Assembly: GCA_001599595.1 (NCBI GenBank)
Contig: BCHH01000004.1
Location: forward strand, 3,095,198 to 3,159,197
DNA: 64,000 bases
From: Beverwykella pulmonaria
Taxonomy: Eukaryota > Ascomycota > Dothideomycetes > Pleosporales > Melanommataceae
Direction of reading: 5' to 3'
Shown here: positions 54,447 through 64,000 of the stretch, in pieces
Numbering within the stretch: the stretch's first letter is position 1
How the letters are laid out: the number at the start of each line of letters is the position of its first letter
The notes under the pieces: model-generated
Databases searched by the model: none
What the model saw: the letters and a program-made list of their open reading frames with translations, nothing else
What the model was told of the DNA's origin: nothing
Translations under genes and position numbers: made by a program

Positions 54447-56810
54447 ATGTCTTCGTTGAAGGTAGTTGCCTTGATCTCTGGAGGCAAGGACTCATTCTAC
54501 TCTATCATGCACTGTCTTGCAGCTGGTCACTCCGTGGTAGCCCTTGCGAATCTGCACCCCTCGATTCCGTCTGACGGTTTGGAGCACGAAGACCTCAATA
54601 GCTTCATGTATCAGACCGTTGGACATGCTATCATTCCTCTGTATGAAGAAGCCACTGGAATACCCCTATTCCGTCAAGAGATCTTGGGCGGGGCGGTGAA
54701 CGGGGAAAGGGATTACGCTGTCCCCGGGCTTCATCTTGGCTTGGACGAAACCGAGTCTTTGGTGCCACTGCTCAACAAAATCAAGACCGTTCACCCAGAG
54801 GCAAACGCAATCTCCACCGGGGCAATCCTCAGCACTTATCAGCGCACCCGCGTCGAATCGGTGGCACTTCGCCTTGGTCTCACCCCGCTTTCTTTCCTCT
54901 GGCAATATCCCCTCCTCCCTCCATACTCACAATCCGCTCTCCTCCATCACATAAGAGCAATCGGGCAAGACTCTCGGATTATCAAAGTATCCTCAGGAGG
55001 TCTAGACGAAACGTTCCTCTGGGAGAACGTTGCAGATCCAAAGACCATTTCACGCCTAGGGAAGGCAATCGCTCGCTTCAGCACTAACGGTGACGGCGCC
55101 ATCCTTGGTGAGGGCGGCGAATTCGAGACATTGACAATCGACGGCCCCGACATTCTCTTCAAGAAGAAACTCGAAATAGAGCCGCTCCGCATCATCCAGG
55201 GCGAGGGAGGAGAAGCGATTTGGGAGCCCAAGTTCTGGAGACTAGCCGAGAAAATCGACAAGACTGCCAGCCTGCAGTCTCTCAACATCCCAGACCTCTG
55301 GGACGACGAATTCAAGCAGGTTCTTTCCGCGCTGACAGACCCATCCACGGCTTCTCGCGCAGCTACGTGGACGAACTCCCGCTGCTCCCCCGAAGACGTC
55401 CAGCCAACTGTCTCCACCGACGCATGCGATTCCACATACTTTGACCAGTACCACAAAGGCGAATGGACTATCACACTCTCTAATCTTACTTGTCCAATCC
55501 TCAAGCCCGCTCCGCTCGCCCCGCCAGCACAACTCGACTGGATTCTCCGCTTTCTCATTGACCAACTGGCCAAGGATGACCTTGACACATCCTCTGTCTT
55601 GCACACGACGCTCATGCTCCGCGACATGTCTGACTTCGCGCCTGTCAACGAGGTTTACGGTCCCTTCTTCACCACTCCAAATCCGCCCTCTCGCGTAACG
55701 GTTGCTTGCGGGGATCGTCTCCCTCGTGGAACCGACGTTATGCTCTCTATCATCGCGGCGAAGAAGATACCAGTCTACACGAAATGCCCAGAGCATGGCG
55801 AGTCACCAAACGACGACACTGTCTTCTCGACTCCTGCTGGGTACAAGGATGCTGAGAGGAAGGGCCTTCACGTACAGAGCCGATCATACTGGGCCCCCGC
55901 GAACATCGGACCGTACAGTCAAGCCATATCCACCCCTTTCCTTCCGGCGACGGACGATGTCTCCATTAGTGCAGAAGTCGTTTTCCTCGCTGGCCAGATT
56001 CCACTTGTCCCTGCCTCAATGGAATCCTACACTCTGCACGGCTTCGCGGGTCAGGCTCTGCTCTCGCTGCAACATCTCTTCCGTATCGGACGTGCCATGA
56101 AGGTAGGGCGGTGGGTCACAGGCGTGGCATTTATATCCTCCTGCATGGAGAAAGAGACCTTTGAACGAATTCATACCGCGCAAGAAGCATGGAACGCTAT
56201 ACATGAATCCTCCATTTTAGAGCACCACTACGAAAACCCGCCTAATGTTTCCGATGAAGCGTACGTCGATGAATGGGACCGAATCAACAGTCGCGCTGCC
56301 TTCGCATACGACAACATCACTCACCGCGAGCCCCTCCCCAACCCAACCGTCATGACCAACAACCAAGACATACCACCCGTCTATGTTGTGCAGGTCGCAC
56401 AGCTCCCGCGCAACGCTCCCATTGAGTGGTCGAGCATTGGCATCGCAAACGCCCAACCCGGCGGTGTGCATCAGATCATGTCCTCCGTCGCCCCGACTAT
56501 CTACAATACCGCTGTACAAAATTCCAACGCGCGTTTCATCACCGCCGAGGTCAACAACACCTGGAACGAACAACTGATACACCTTCGCATAGATCGTTGG
56601 GACCACTGCACACTGTACATGGGTCCAGAGTTCCCTCACAACTGGGGCAGCTTCAAGGGCGTACAGGTTATACCGTGTGAGGGGGTCTTCAATCGGCACG
56701 GCAGCCGGATCCGCGGCCTCTTGGTCGGCAGGATTAGCATTCGTACTATGGACTGGGAGGCCAAGCCTTGGGCACAGGAGCATGACGAAGCTCAACGGAG
56801 GGAGCTCTGA
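54447..56810 (+). CDS. dph6: Diphthine-ammonia ligase (Dph6)
   Basis: Catalyses the last step of diphthamide synthesis on elongation factor 2: ATP-dependent amidation of diphthine with ammonium, in the cytosol. Single exon, 787 residues. The N-terminal ATP-pyrophosphatase domain has the PP-loop SGGKDS at 11-16, followed by LVPLLNKIKTVHPEANAIST and GEGGEFETLTIDGP. Two YjgF/RidA-type domains follow, the second starting SRSYWAPANIGPYSQAISTP with FLAGQIPLVPAS. This ATPase + two RidA layout is that of fungal Dph6 (yeast YLR143w). ATG at 54447 places the P-loop at the usual distance from the N-terminus. Confidence 0.95.
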   Translation: MSSLKVVALISGGKDSFYSIMHCLAAGHSVVALANLHPSIPSDGLEHEDLNSFMYQTVGHAIIPLYEEATGIPLFRQEILGGAVNGERDYAVPGLHLGLDETESLVPLLNKIKTVHPEANAISTGAILSTYQRTRVESVALRLGLTPLSFLWQYPLLPPYSQSALLHHIRAIGQDSRIIKVSSGGLDETFLWENVADPKTISRLGKAIARFSTNGDGAILGEGGEFETLTIDGPDILFKKKLEIEPLRIIQGEGGEAIWEPKFWRLAEKIDKTASLQSLNIPDLWDDEFKQVLSALTDPSTASRAATWTNSRCSPEDVQPTVSTDACDSTYFDQYHKGEWTITLSNLTCPILKPAPLAPPAQLDWILRFLIDQLAKDDLDTSSVLHTTLMLRDMSDFAPVNEVYGPFFTTPNPPSRVTVACGDRLPRGTDVMLSIIAAKKIPVYTKCPEHGESPNDDTVFSTPAGYKDAERKGLHVQSRSYWAPANIGPYSQAISTPFLPATDDVSISAEVVFLAGQIPLVPASMESYTLHGFAGQALLSLQHLFRIGRAMKVGRWVTGVAFISSCMEKETFERIHTAQEAWNAIHESSILEHHYENPPNVSDEAYVDEWDRINSRAAFAYDNITHREPLPNPTVMTNNQDIPPVYVVQVAQLPRNAPIEWSSIGIANAQPGGVHQIMSSVAPTIYNTAVQNSNARFITAEVNNTWNEQLIHLRIDRWDHCTLYMGPEFPHNWGSFKGVQVIPCEGVFNRHGSRIRGLLVGRISIRTMDWEAKPWAQEHDEAQRREL

Positions 56811-56941
56811 CATTTCCTCTTGACCACGGATCCTCATACGTTGGCGGACGAGGAGGTTGCGCAAAAGTTTAGCTGCATTCCTGACTGTATCAGCATTAGG
56901 ATTCTATTTTCGACCTGCTAGGCCTGACTACTGACAATGTA

Positions 56942-57085
56942 GATACGGGTAAGGGAGACGACGGGTATCTTGCGGTCACCGAGGCCGAGGAGGAGCACAC
57001 GACGATGTGACAGAATAACTTCGGCTTCACCCCATACTCGAGGAAGAATTTGCTTGTTGCTCTAGCGCGGAACAACGGTAATTAG
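56942..57085 (+). pseudogene. Short protein-like relic with an internal stop
   Basis: A + strand frame reads DTGKGDDGYLAVTEAEEEHT, then a stop (TGA 57007-57009), then QNNFGFTPYSRKNLLVALAR and a final TAG at 57083-57085. It is protein-like on both sides of the stop. Family unknown; it may be debris of a transferred or duplicated gene near the HNWD locus. Confidence 0.35.
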
Positions 57086-58080
57086 CAGCACAGCCTACAG
57101 TCTTTCACATCTAGGTGGAAAGCACGAATAGCAACGTTAATAAGGCTGTTTATATCGAAAATACAGACACTTATCAATACAATTACGGAGAAATCTCACG
57201 GTTTGGAGCGGGATACCCAATTGGCATCACACAGTATAGGCGATGGATATGCCAAAAACCTTTCTAACGTCCATCCCTACAGGTTGAGAATCCCCCTGCG
57301 CCGAGAAATATGAGGGGTACTTCAACTTCAAACAACCCAAAATCTGTGCACATGTTAATGTTTACTATATAAATCTATTATATTTACCTGTAGTAGCTAT
57401 TCTAGATATTTAAAACCTATTCGATCTAAAAATTACAATGCGCATTATTACCCTCGCGCTCGATTTGCAGAGAGCTTTGTATTAGAGTAAACGCTGGTTC
57501 CTTCCCTACAGCACCAAAATAAAGCTCTTGCTACTCCAAAATACTTTTAAACCGATGTTATTTAAGCCTTAGAACCTTGCTATGATGCTACAAAGTTATC
57601 CTTAGTCTTGTATCTACTGTGGCGCGCGAATTCGTGTAAGGTTGCCACCCCAGTCAGTACATTCAATTAAACTAGTTTCCAATCCTGGCTAGTGCGAGGC
57701 AACCGTGCGTCGTACGTAATCATCAACGTGTAATTTACACATGTTATCCAGTAAGCTAAACTTGTGGCTGTGAGCAAGCGGGCCGACCTTGGTCCGTAGC
57801 TTTGGCGGCCATGCCTCTAGTCAACCAACTCAACCCTCTAAGAATACCTTCAGAATTCGCCAACCCGCAAGGTCAGAGCAGGAGCGGGTCGGCCATCCTC
57901 CCTACTAGCGTAATCGCACCGTTCATATACCCCTCCTTCCATGAATGGGATTGTAGCGCCGTTAGCGCGCTTCCATATAAATCGACCCTTTTTTCCATAC
58001 AAAATTTGTCTGTGCGGTGGCTCACGTTACCGGTCCCGTTCATGAGAGGGGGCTGAATGCCATGGTTAGACTTAAGTGGC

Positions 58081-58221
58081 AAATATTGAACACGTGGACA
58101 TCCTATCACTCGATCTAGAGTATGCTCAAAGTTTCACTGTAGCAAATACTAAGCACAAAATTGTGCATGTGGATATCTTGTCACTTGATCCAGGGCATGC
58201 TCGAAGTTTCTCTGTGGTAGA
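58081..58221 (+). repeat. 75-bp tandem duplication with transition-biased divergence
   Basis: Bases 58091-58146 align to 58166-58221 with a 75-base offset. Of 13 differences in 56 positions, 12 are C/T or A/G changes and one is a transversion (A/T). Weaker similarity extends to the left of both. Confidence 0.8.
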
Positions 58222-58339
58222 TCCGCATGCTATATATACTTGCTGATCTCTGGACCTCTATAAAATAGAGAGAAGAGTAAATATATTAGAGTATATAACA
58301 AATGATATGAATGATCCAGTGCTATAAGATTCATTAAAC

Positions 58340-61300
58340 TCATTGCATTTCAATCTTGCATATCCATACCCGTCCATGTCCAGTCCCAATACCAATCATT
58401 TTCTCAGATACTATCACACATGATGGTCGATACTCCGACGGTAGCCATAGTACGTTCTTAGAATTATATGTTATCCACATACCATCTGAACTTAAACCTA
58501 GGCGTTGCTTGACTGTGTTGTCGTCTGACCCCGACGCCAACCGGGTCGAGTCGGGCGAGAAGGCTACGGACTCGACCGTACTGCTATGGCCCTCGAGCGC
58601 CGACAGGCACTCGCCGCTGCTCGCATCCCAGATCTTGACTGTGTTGTCGTCTGACCCCGACGCCANNNNNNNNNNNNNNNNNNNNNNNNNNNNNNNNNNN
58701 NNNNNNNNNNNNNNNNNNNNNNNNNNNNNNNNNNNNNNNNNNNNNNNNNNNNNNNNNNNNNNNNNNNNNNNNNNNNNNNNNNNNNNNNNNNNNNNNNNNN
58801 NNNNNNNNNNNNNNNNNNNNNNNNNNNNNNNNNNNNNNNNNNNNNNNNNNNNNNNNNNNNNNNNNNNNNNNNNNNNNNNNNNNNNNNNNNNNNNNNNNNN
58901 NNNNNNNNNNNNNNNNNNNNNNNNNNNNNNNNNNNNNNNNNNNNNNNNNNNNNNNNNNNNNNNNNNNNNNNNNNNNNNNNNNNNNNNNNNNNNNNNNNNN
59001 NNNNNNNNNNNNNNNNNNNNNNNNNNNNNATCCCAGATCTTGACTGTGTTGTCATTTGACCCCGACGCCAGCCGGGTCGAGTCGGGCGAGAAGGCTACGG
59101 ACCTGACCGAACTGCTATGGCCCTTGAGCGTCGACAGGCACTCGCCGCTGCTCGCATCCCAGATCTTGACTGTGTTGTCGTCTGACCCCGACGCCAGCTG
59201 GGTTGAGTCGGGCGAGAAGGCTACGGACCTGACCCAACTGCTATGGCCCTCGAGCGTCGACAGGCACTCGCCGCTGCTCGCATGCCAGATCTTGACTGTG
59301 TTGTCGTCTGACCCCGACGCCAGCCGGGTTGAGTCGGGCGAGAAGGCTACGGACCTGACCGACCTGCTATGGCCCTTGAGCGTTGACAGGCACTCGCCGC
59401 TGCTCGCATGCCAGATCTTGACTGTGTTGTCGTTTGACCCCGACGCCAGCCGGGTCGAGTCGGGCGAGAAGGCTACGGAGTCGACCCAACTGCTATGGCC
59501 CTCGAGCGTCGACAGGCACTCGCCGCTGCTCGCATCCCAGATCTTGACTGTGTTGTCGGATGACCCCGACGCCAGCCGGGTCGAGTCGGGCGAGAAGGCT
59601 ACGGAGTAGACCCTACTGCTATGGCCCTCGAGCGTCAACAGGCAGGGGCTCCATTTATCTTCCATAGCCCGTTTTACTGTAATCCAGTTCGGCTCTTCTC
59701 TCTTGAAAAGACCTCTTATCAGGCTGCGAGTTGGGCTAAATAGGAGTGCGGAAGCATATGCCTGAAGGGGACTGTTCTCTATTGCCCACTTGTGAGACAT
59801 AATGAATCGGCGCGCATCTCGGACAAGCTCCACTAAGTCAGATGTATCTGCTCTTTTCTGGATTGCATTAGTATGTGTAATTCTAAGATAGCATTACTGA
59901 TGCGTAGATTACCTGGACTAAAGCCTCGAGTTTTGCCATTGACACTACTCCTTTCGACATGCTCTTGCAAAGGCTAAGAGCCTCCAGCCAGTAGAGGTAT
60001 TGCTGTCTTAGAAAGCTGTCAACAGCGCCTCCATCCTGCAGATTGACCTTATAATTTGCAGAAGAGCTAGAATTCCAGTCATGGAGGTGATCGATCCAGT
60101 GCATGCACGAGTAGCGCGACGTTGCTAATGGATCAAAACCTGGCTGTTTAATGTCATCGACAGGATATCCTGGCGCTTTTAAGCCGTACATGTCCCGCTG
60201 TAGGGTTCTAGACATTATTTCGAGTGACCTAGCAACGATGGCGTGATGGACGTCCTCCCTTCCAGATGGGAACACTTCTTTAGCTGCATGAGTGAGGAGG
60301 AAGTCCTTGGCCGATTGGTGCACAAAGTATATGGTATCTTCTCGTAGGATGAGGAACGAGCCACAGAGGTCAATAATCTCGCACAACTCCTTGTCGTTAG
60401 CTATTTCTCCCAGCTGTTCGACAAGGGCCACGAGCTCCTTCAGCGTGATTGGCCGGTACACGAGCGCGATCGACGCCAACACCTGCTTGCAGAGTTCAGC
60501 ATCGTCTGACTTGTTGATCTGCTGCATCATCCGCTCATATAGAGAGTCCAGTCCAGGTGGAAACGAGTTGAGCTTCTTGAGCACGTTCCGTTTCGCCGTC
60601 ATTTTGAGGTTTTGACACACTAGCGCTACCCAGAGAAAGGTGTCGTTCGCATTTGACGCCAGATGCTCTAGCACAGAGTCTCGGGTTCGCTCGTCGTACT
60701 TGTTCCGCTGCGCTAGCTGAGACACCTTTTGCTTGATGAAGGTCCGGACAGCCGTTGACACAGACTCTGCATTCAGCTCGAGGCTCAGCCTTACCTTGTG
60801 GCCTGCCCGCTCTAGTTGTTCTTCAATGTCTGGCCAGTTGCGGCTTGAGACGATCCACTTGATGCGGGGAGACATAGATGAATGCTTTGCAATAAAGTCG
60901 AGTAGCTTTGGCAAGTCGGTAACGCACTCGTCTAGCGCGTCGATGATCAGATATGTAGCGTTCAAGCTCGGATCCCGTAGCACGTCCGTGAAGATCTCGG
61001 TCAGAGCAACCCAAGCATTCGCATCCTCGAACATGGTTTTGCCCGCGTGATCGTACTTTTTCCGAACGTACGAGACGAGCGACGGCTGCTGGCTGACGAG
61101 CAAGAATAATAGCCCTCGCAGTACGGCCGTTGCGGTGTTAATGCGCGAGTCAGTGGCCTGGCAGAAGAAGTAGGACACAAGGCCCGTCGTAGCTATCGAC
61201 TTCTGTAGCTCGTCGATAATACCACAGAGCAGCATCGTCTTGCCCTTGCCAGGATCACCTTTGATCCACAGCAGCTGGCTCTGTGTGTCCTTGTGCCATT

Positions 61301-62162
61301 GCTGGAAGTGGATGTTGTCGAGAACCCAGCGGTACGAGGCTTTTAGCAGTCCGCCCTTTGTATCTTCAATGCGCTTCTTGTCATCACGGGGATCTGTGCT
61401 GTGTATGTCTTGAACGCATCTTTCTAGCTTATGGATCTCATCCATGAGGCGTCTAAACGCGCCCGCTGCCCCTTCGCCATATACAGGCGCTAGGTCGACA
61501 CCGAATATTCCTAACAGCGAGTAGGCTCCATCTTCATCGCGTTTAGTCTCTCGGTGTTCCTTCCACCGCAACCGCTCGTTAACGCTGAACTGAGAAAGAG
61601 GGGCTCCTTCAAGCACCGCATGTGGGATGCTTGTGATTCTATAAATCTGTGACTTTAACGATATCTTGTCACCAAGTTTACGCTGTTCACAAGAAAAGAA
61701 CTCCACCGTGCGTGGGGCAAGAAGCTCTTGAAGTGTCCAACCTCGAGTGAACCATCTGCTTTTCCGGAACTCTGATTCCCACAGCGGCGGGTTCGGTTCT
61801 CCTCTGGCTTCAAGAGTGGAACTAGAAACGTCTGACAAGTAGACATAGCATCGCGCTGCGTTGCGGTACCAGCGAAACATAGACCGGATAGCGTGGGAGA
61901 GCTCAGCCTTGTCCGCTTTATCGATGCAACAGGTGTCAACCCAAAAGTAGTCCAAGCCATCTTGTCTTGCCTGTTCTCCACTGAACCGGATCTTCACATA
62001 GCCAGACTTATCCTTGCCAGTGCCATTCGTCAAGTCTTCGAAGGTGACCTCCTCGGTGTCCGCTCCCCATGTATGAGAGAGTATCGCATAGGGAGGAATG
62101 GTCTCGTCGCCAAATTGAGTAAGGTTGAAGTCGCCAGTGTCGCTGCGTCGCAAAAGTCGCAT
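58340..62162 (-). CDS. HET-NACHT-WD40 (HNWD) receptor-like protein, with assembly gap
   Basis: A fungal NOD-like receptor of the Podospora HET-E/HET-D type. Exons in reading order are 62162-59913 (750 codons) and 59857-58340. The HET domain (about 20-240) has PPYAILSHTWG, DYFWVDTCCIDK and WFTRGWTLQELLAP. The NACHT domain has P-loop GDPGKGKT at 302-309 and Walker B LIIDALDEC at about 405-413. WD40 repeats follow, five read in full before a 364-N gap and one after it; the protein then closes with a diverged end (VWICKIEMQ). HET domains act as cell-death effectors, the WD repeats as recognition surface. Such genes control heterokaryon incompatibility and probably detection of foreign organisms. 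The gene seems intact apart from the gap. Confidence 0.9.
58504..59649 (-). repeat. Near-identical WD40 repeat array, 126-bp unit
   Basis: Units have an exact 126-base period (42 residues) of type SVAFSPDSTRLASGSDDNTV..KIWDASSGECLSTLEGHS. Copies are nearly identical except at a few codons: the pair after GHS and before V (SR, SW, RS, SW, SS, ST), the next after V (Y, D, R, R, R, E), SGS[S/N/D], KIW[D/H], S[T/A]L and L[E/K]GH. This is the pattern of concerted evolution with diversifying binding positions known from HET-E/D/R. Confidence 0.9.
58666..59029. other. Assembly gap (364 N)
   Basis: Run of N inside the WD40 array. From the last phase point before it (58631) to the first after it (59036) is 405 bases, which is 3 x 126 + 27, so the gap length is not a whole number of repeats though it keeps the reading frame. 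Confidence 0.99.
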
Positions 62163-63297
62163 GGTTTCGCGTGGAGCTGGACGGGGCCATGTGGTAGGAA
62201 TGGATCTCGGCCGGGTTTAAACGTGGCAGCCTAACTGAAGAAACGAGCACAGCAACTCGCTCATATGTTGCGAATATCAGTCCTAGCTATTGACGTTAGC
62301 AAGCATGCAGGAAGAGAGGACGCTGAGCCATACCGAAGAATCGCATCTAACAGAGAGGCTCTGCAAGAGTGCTGTGAACTGATCATATTGTGCTTTGCCA
62401 TATCCTTGGTTTGTGAGGAGTGAGTTGGTACCGCCCACAGTGTGGCGCGGTAAGGCTGAGCTGCAGCTGCAGGCTTTACAGAAGGGGAGTTTGCAAGCGA
62501 CTTAGACTAAATATGCTTACATCTTGAGAAGCGGACGAACACCTTGATCACGCTAGCAGGGAGGACGGCCAACCCGCTCCGGCACAGACCTTGTGCGGTG
62601 GCGATTGCTGTAGGCAGTTCTAGAGAGCTGAGTTGGTGACTGGAGGCGCGGCCAAAGTTGAGTCGGGTCGCCAGGACTTTGTCTCTCATCGAGGGAGTAG
62701 AATTTTTCCAGCAACGGCTTTCATGCACATGAGCATGAATACTCGGGGGATGGGCTGACTATAGGCTTTGTAGAATGGATGGGATGGATGGATATGAGCG
62801 CGGATCTAGATGTGGATTGGGATGAGAAGCTTGATCCGTGTGACATACCTAGATACTTGCTCGTCGTCGTCCATCAAGCTTTCGAAACGCTCCATGCCTC
62901 TTTTTTTCCGATAGTTTTAAACGCACGAGAACCAATGCTATATATACCATAGCAAGTGAGGATTCGTGAAATCAGCATGAATTATCCCGAGACCAGCGTG
63001 CCGCCTTTTAAACGAGCCGCTATGGATGTAGTAGTTGCTTTCTCAACTGCGATCCACCTTGGCGAGATCGCAGACGCTAAATGTGAGAGGGACTGAAACG
63101 ATTCAGGAATGGTATTCGTCAATTGAACTACCAACTATCAAATCAATGGACCAAGACGGCTCCAGGTTTCTATCTTCATCAGTCATGCCTATGGTATTTT
63201 CCACCATCCGAGATTGAACGCCGTGAAATGCACATGTCCGTCACTTGTCTACTCCCATCCCCTGGTTCATTTCTCCCCCACAAGCCATACGCCTCCT
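62163..63297. other. Intergenic region upstream of the HNWD gene
   Basis: Holds the HNWD promoter and the 3' flank of pno1. It contains the second copy of the dispersed repeat at 62512-62586. No gene seen; the 74-codon frame at 62507-62728 (-) covers the repeat and is not supported. Confidence 0.55.
62512..62586 (+). repeat. Dispersed repeat, copy 2
   Basis: Matches 371-450 in the same orientation, with the shared exact core at 62546-62564. It lies about 380 bases upstream of the HNWD start codon. Confidence 0.6.
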
Positions 63298-64000
63298 CTA
63301 GAAACGCTCCTTCATCCTCGACGCCACGGTCCGCAGGTTGCCGTACACCTTCCCGGGCGGGGCGCCCAAGATCAGAGACACAATGGCTTCCCGGGCGATG
63401 TGGATATTCTTGAAGCCGCCGAGGATGTGGATCTTCTGGTCGGCCAGGACAACTCTGGTACAATATGAGTACGCATACTTTTTTGTTTTTGGCAGAGAGC
63501 CAAGAAGGGATAGACCTACCGCGTCCTCGAAGAATTCTCAATCGCAAACTTGGTCTTTCCGTCCTTGCCCGCAATCCGACCAATCGCGCGTCCAAGATGC
63601 TCCCCATTCAGCGTCTTCACATCCTTGATCTCAAACGTCTCAATGTACAAGTCGTCCAGCCGAAGCAAGGCAATGGCATCGTCGACGTCGAAGCCCAGGG
63701 TGAAGGCCTTGACGAAGTCCTCGCCTTTTTGCAGCGCGCCCGTGTCCGTCGTCACGTCCGAGGTACGTAGTTCGACCGTGTTGCGCTTGATGTTCATGCG
63801 GACCTGCAGTTTGAGATGCTCGACGAGGGGCGGGTAGATTTTGGGCCACGACGACTTGAGGGGGGTCATGCGGTGCGGCGGGATGGGGACTTTGCGCAGC
63901 TCACGGCGGAAGGCGAGGGGGGTTGCTTTGGCGGGGGCGAAGCGTGGGCGGCCGCTTTCGTCCGTCATGATGGCGTCTGTGATGGTCGTGGAGGGCTCTG
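63298..64000 (-). CDS. pno1: Pno1 (Dim2/Rrp20) ribosome-assembly KH protein, 5' part off the window
   Basis: Nucleolar partner of the endonuclease Nob1, needed for 18S rRNA methylation and 3'-end maturation of the small subunit. Exons in reading order: from beyond 64000 to 63520, then 63454-63298. Conserved text is RKVPIPPHRMTPLKSSWPKI, HLKLQVRMNIKRNTVELRTS, GALQKGEDFVKAFTLGFDVD, GEHLGRAIGRIAGKDGKTKF (KH GxxG loop), LADQKIHILGGFKNIHIARE and the exact C-terminus RTVASRMKERF. An ATG at 63968 exists, but the frame stays open above it (EPSTTITDAI), and homologues have an acidic N-terminal extension, so the true start is probably to the right of the window. Confidence 0.93.

Larger units (their letters stand above)
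56811..58339. other. AT-rich intergenic region with relics
   Basis: Between dph6 and the HNWD gene, both of which end here. It has a short protein-like relic (56942-57085), an AT-rich stretch at about 57340-57650 and a two-copy duplication at 58081-58221. Nothing intact is supported; an 84-codon frame at 57802-58056 has no family features. Confidence 0.6.

Overview
The window is nuclear DNA of a filamentous ascomycete (Pezizomycotina, most likely a Dothideomycete). This rests on short GT..AG introns of about 50-110 nt, a fungal sphingolipid C9-methyltransferase, an Eis1-type eisosome protein, an Msn2/Seb1-type zinc-finger factor, a HET-NACHT-WD40 receptor gene, and old duplications whose copies differ almost only by transitions, as repeat-induced point mutation (RIP) would leave. 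Genes lie on both strands with no operon logic. Exon boundaries were worked out by hand from splice signals, reading phase and known family sequences.

Layout. 1-160: tail of an ankyrin-repeat gene. 1764-2824: phosphomannomutase (sec53). 3522-5264: sphingolipid C9-methyltransferase. 5513-6572: a Y_phosphatase3-type phosphatase, divergent from eisosome protein eis1 (7275-9949). 11155-13905: a large low-complexity protein with a conserved C-terminal half. 15571-18036: a germinal-centre (Ste20-like) kinase, convergent with a C2H2 zinc-finger factor (19841-21766) that has a very long gene-free upstream region. 26591-27672: eIF3j (hcr1) with a 16-nt last coding exon. 28.7-36.4 kb looks less conserved: a probable relic, a spliced gene of unknown function with a 3' tandem duplication, a nucleoside 2-deoxyribosyltransferase-like gene, an orphan gene and a clear pseudogene (35624-36215).

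36670-39884 holds a head-to-head pair: a 4-coumarate-CoA-ligase-type acyl-CoA synthetase ending in the peroxisomal signal AKL, and a thioesterase-like protein. Then follow ribosomal protein eL36, a Ubx4/ASPL-type UBX protein whose start codon overlaps the stop of a small membrane-protein ORF (TAATG), and, divergent from these, a thioredoxin-PITH protein without its catalytic cysteines. 45.1-51.5 kb has no gene that I can support and leads into the Seb1/Msn2-like factor (51490-53310). Diphthine-ammonia ligase dph6 (54447-56810) comes next. The right end has a HET-NACHT-WD40 (HNWD) gene (58340-62162) with near-identical WD repeats interrupted by a 364-nt assembly gap, and pno1 (ribosome assembly), whose start lies off the window.

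Most genes are independent housekeeping functions: glycosylation precursors, sphingolipids, eisosomes, translation, ribosome assembly and diphthamide synthesis. The points most worth checking are the overlapping two-gene unit at 43.2 kb, the HNWD repeat array, the acyl-CoA ligase/thioesterase pair, the cysteine-less thioredoxin domain, and the relics around 29, 36 and 57 kb.
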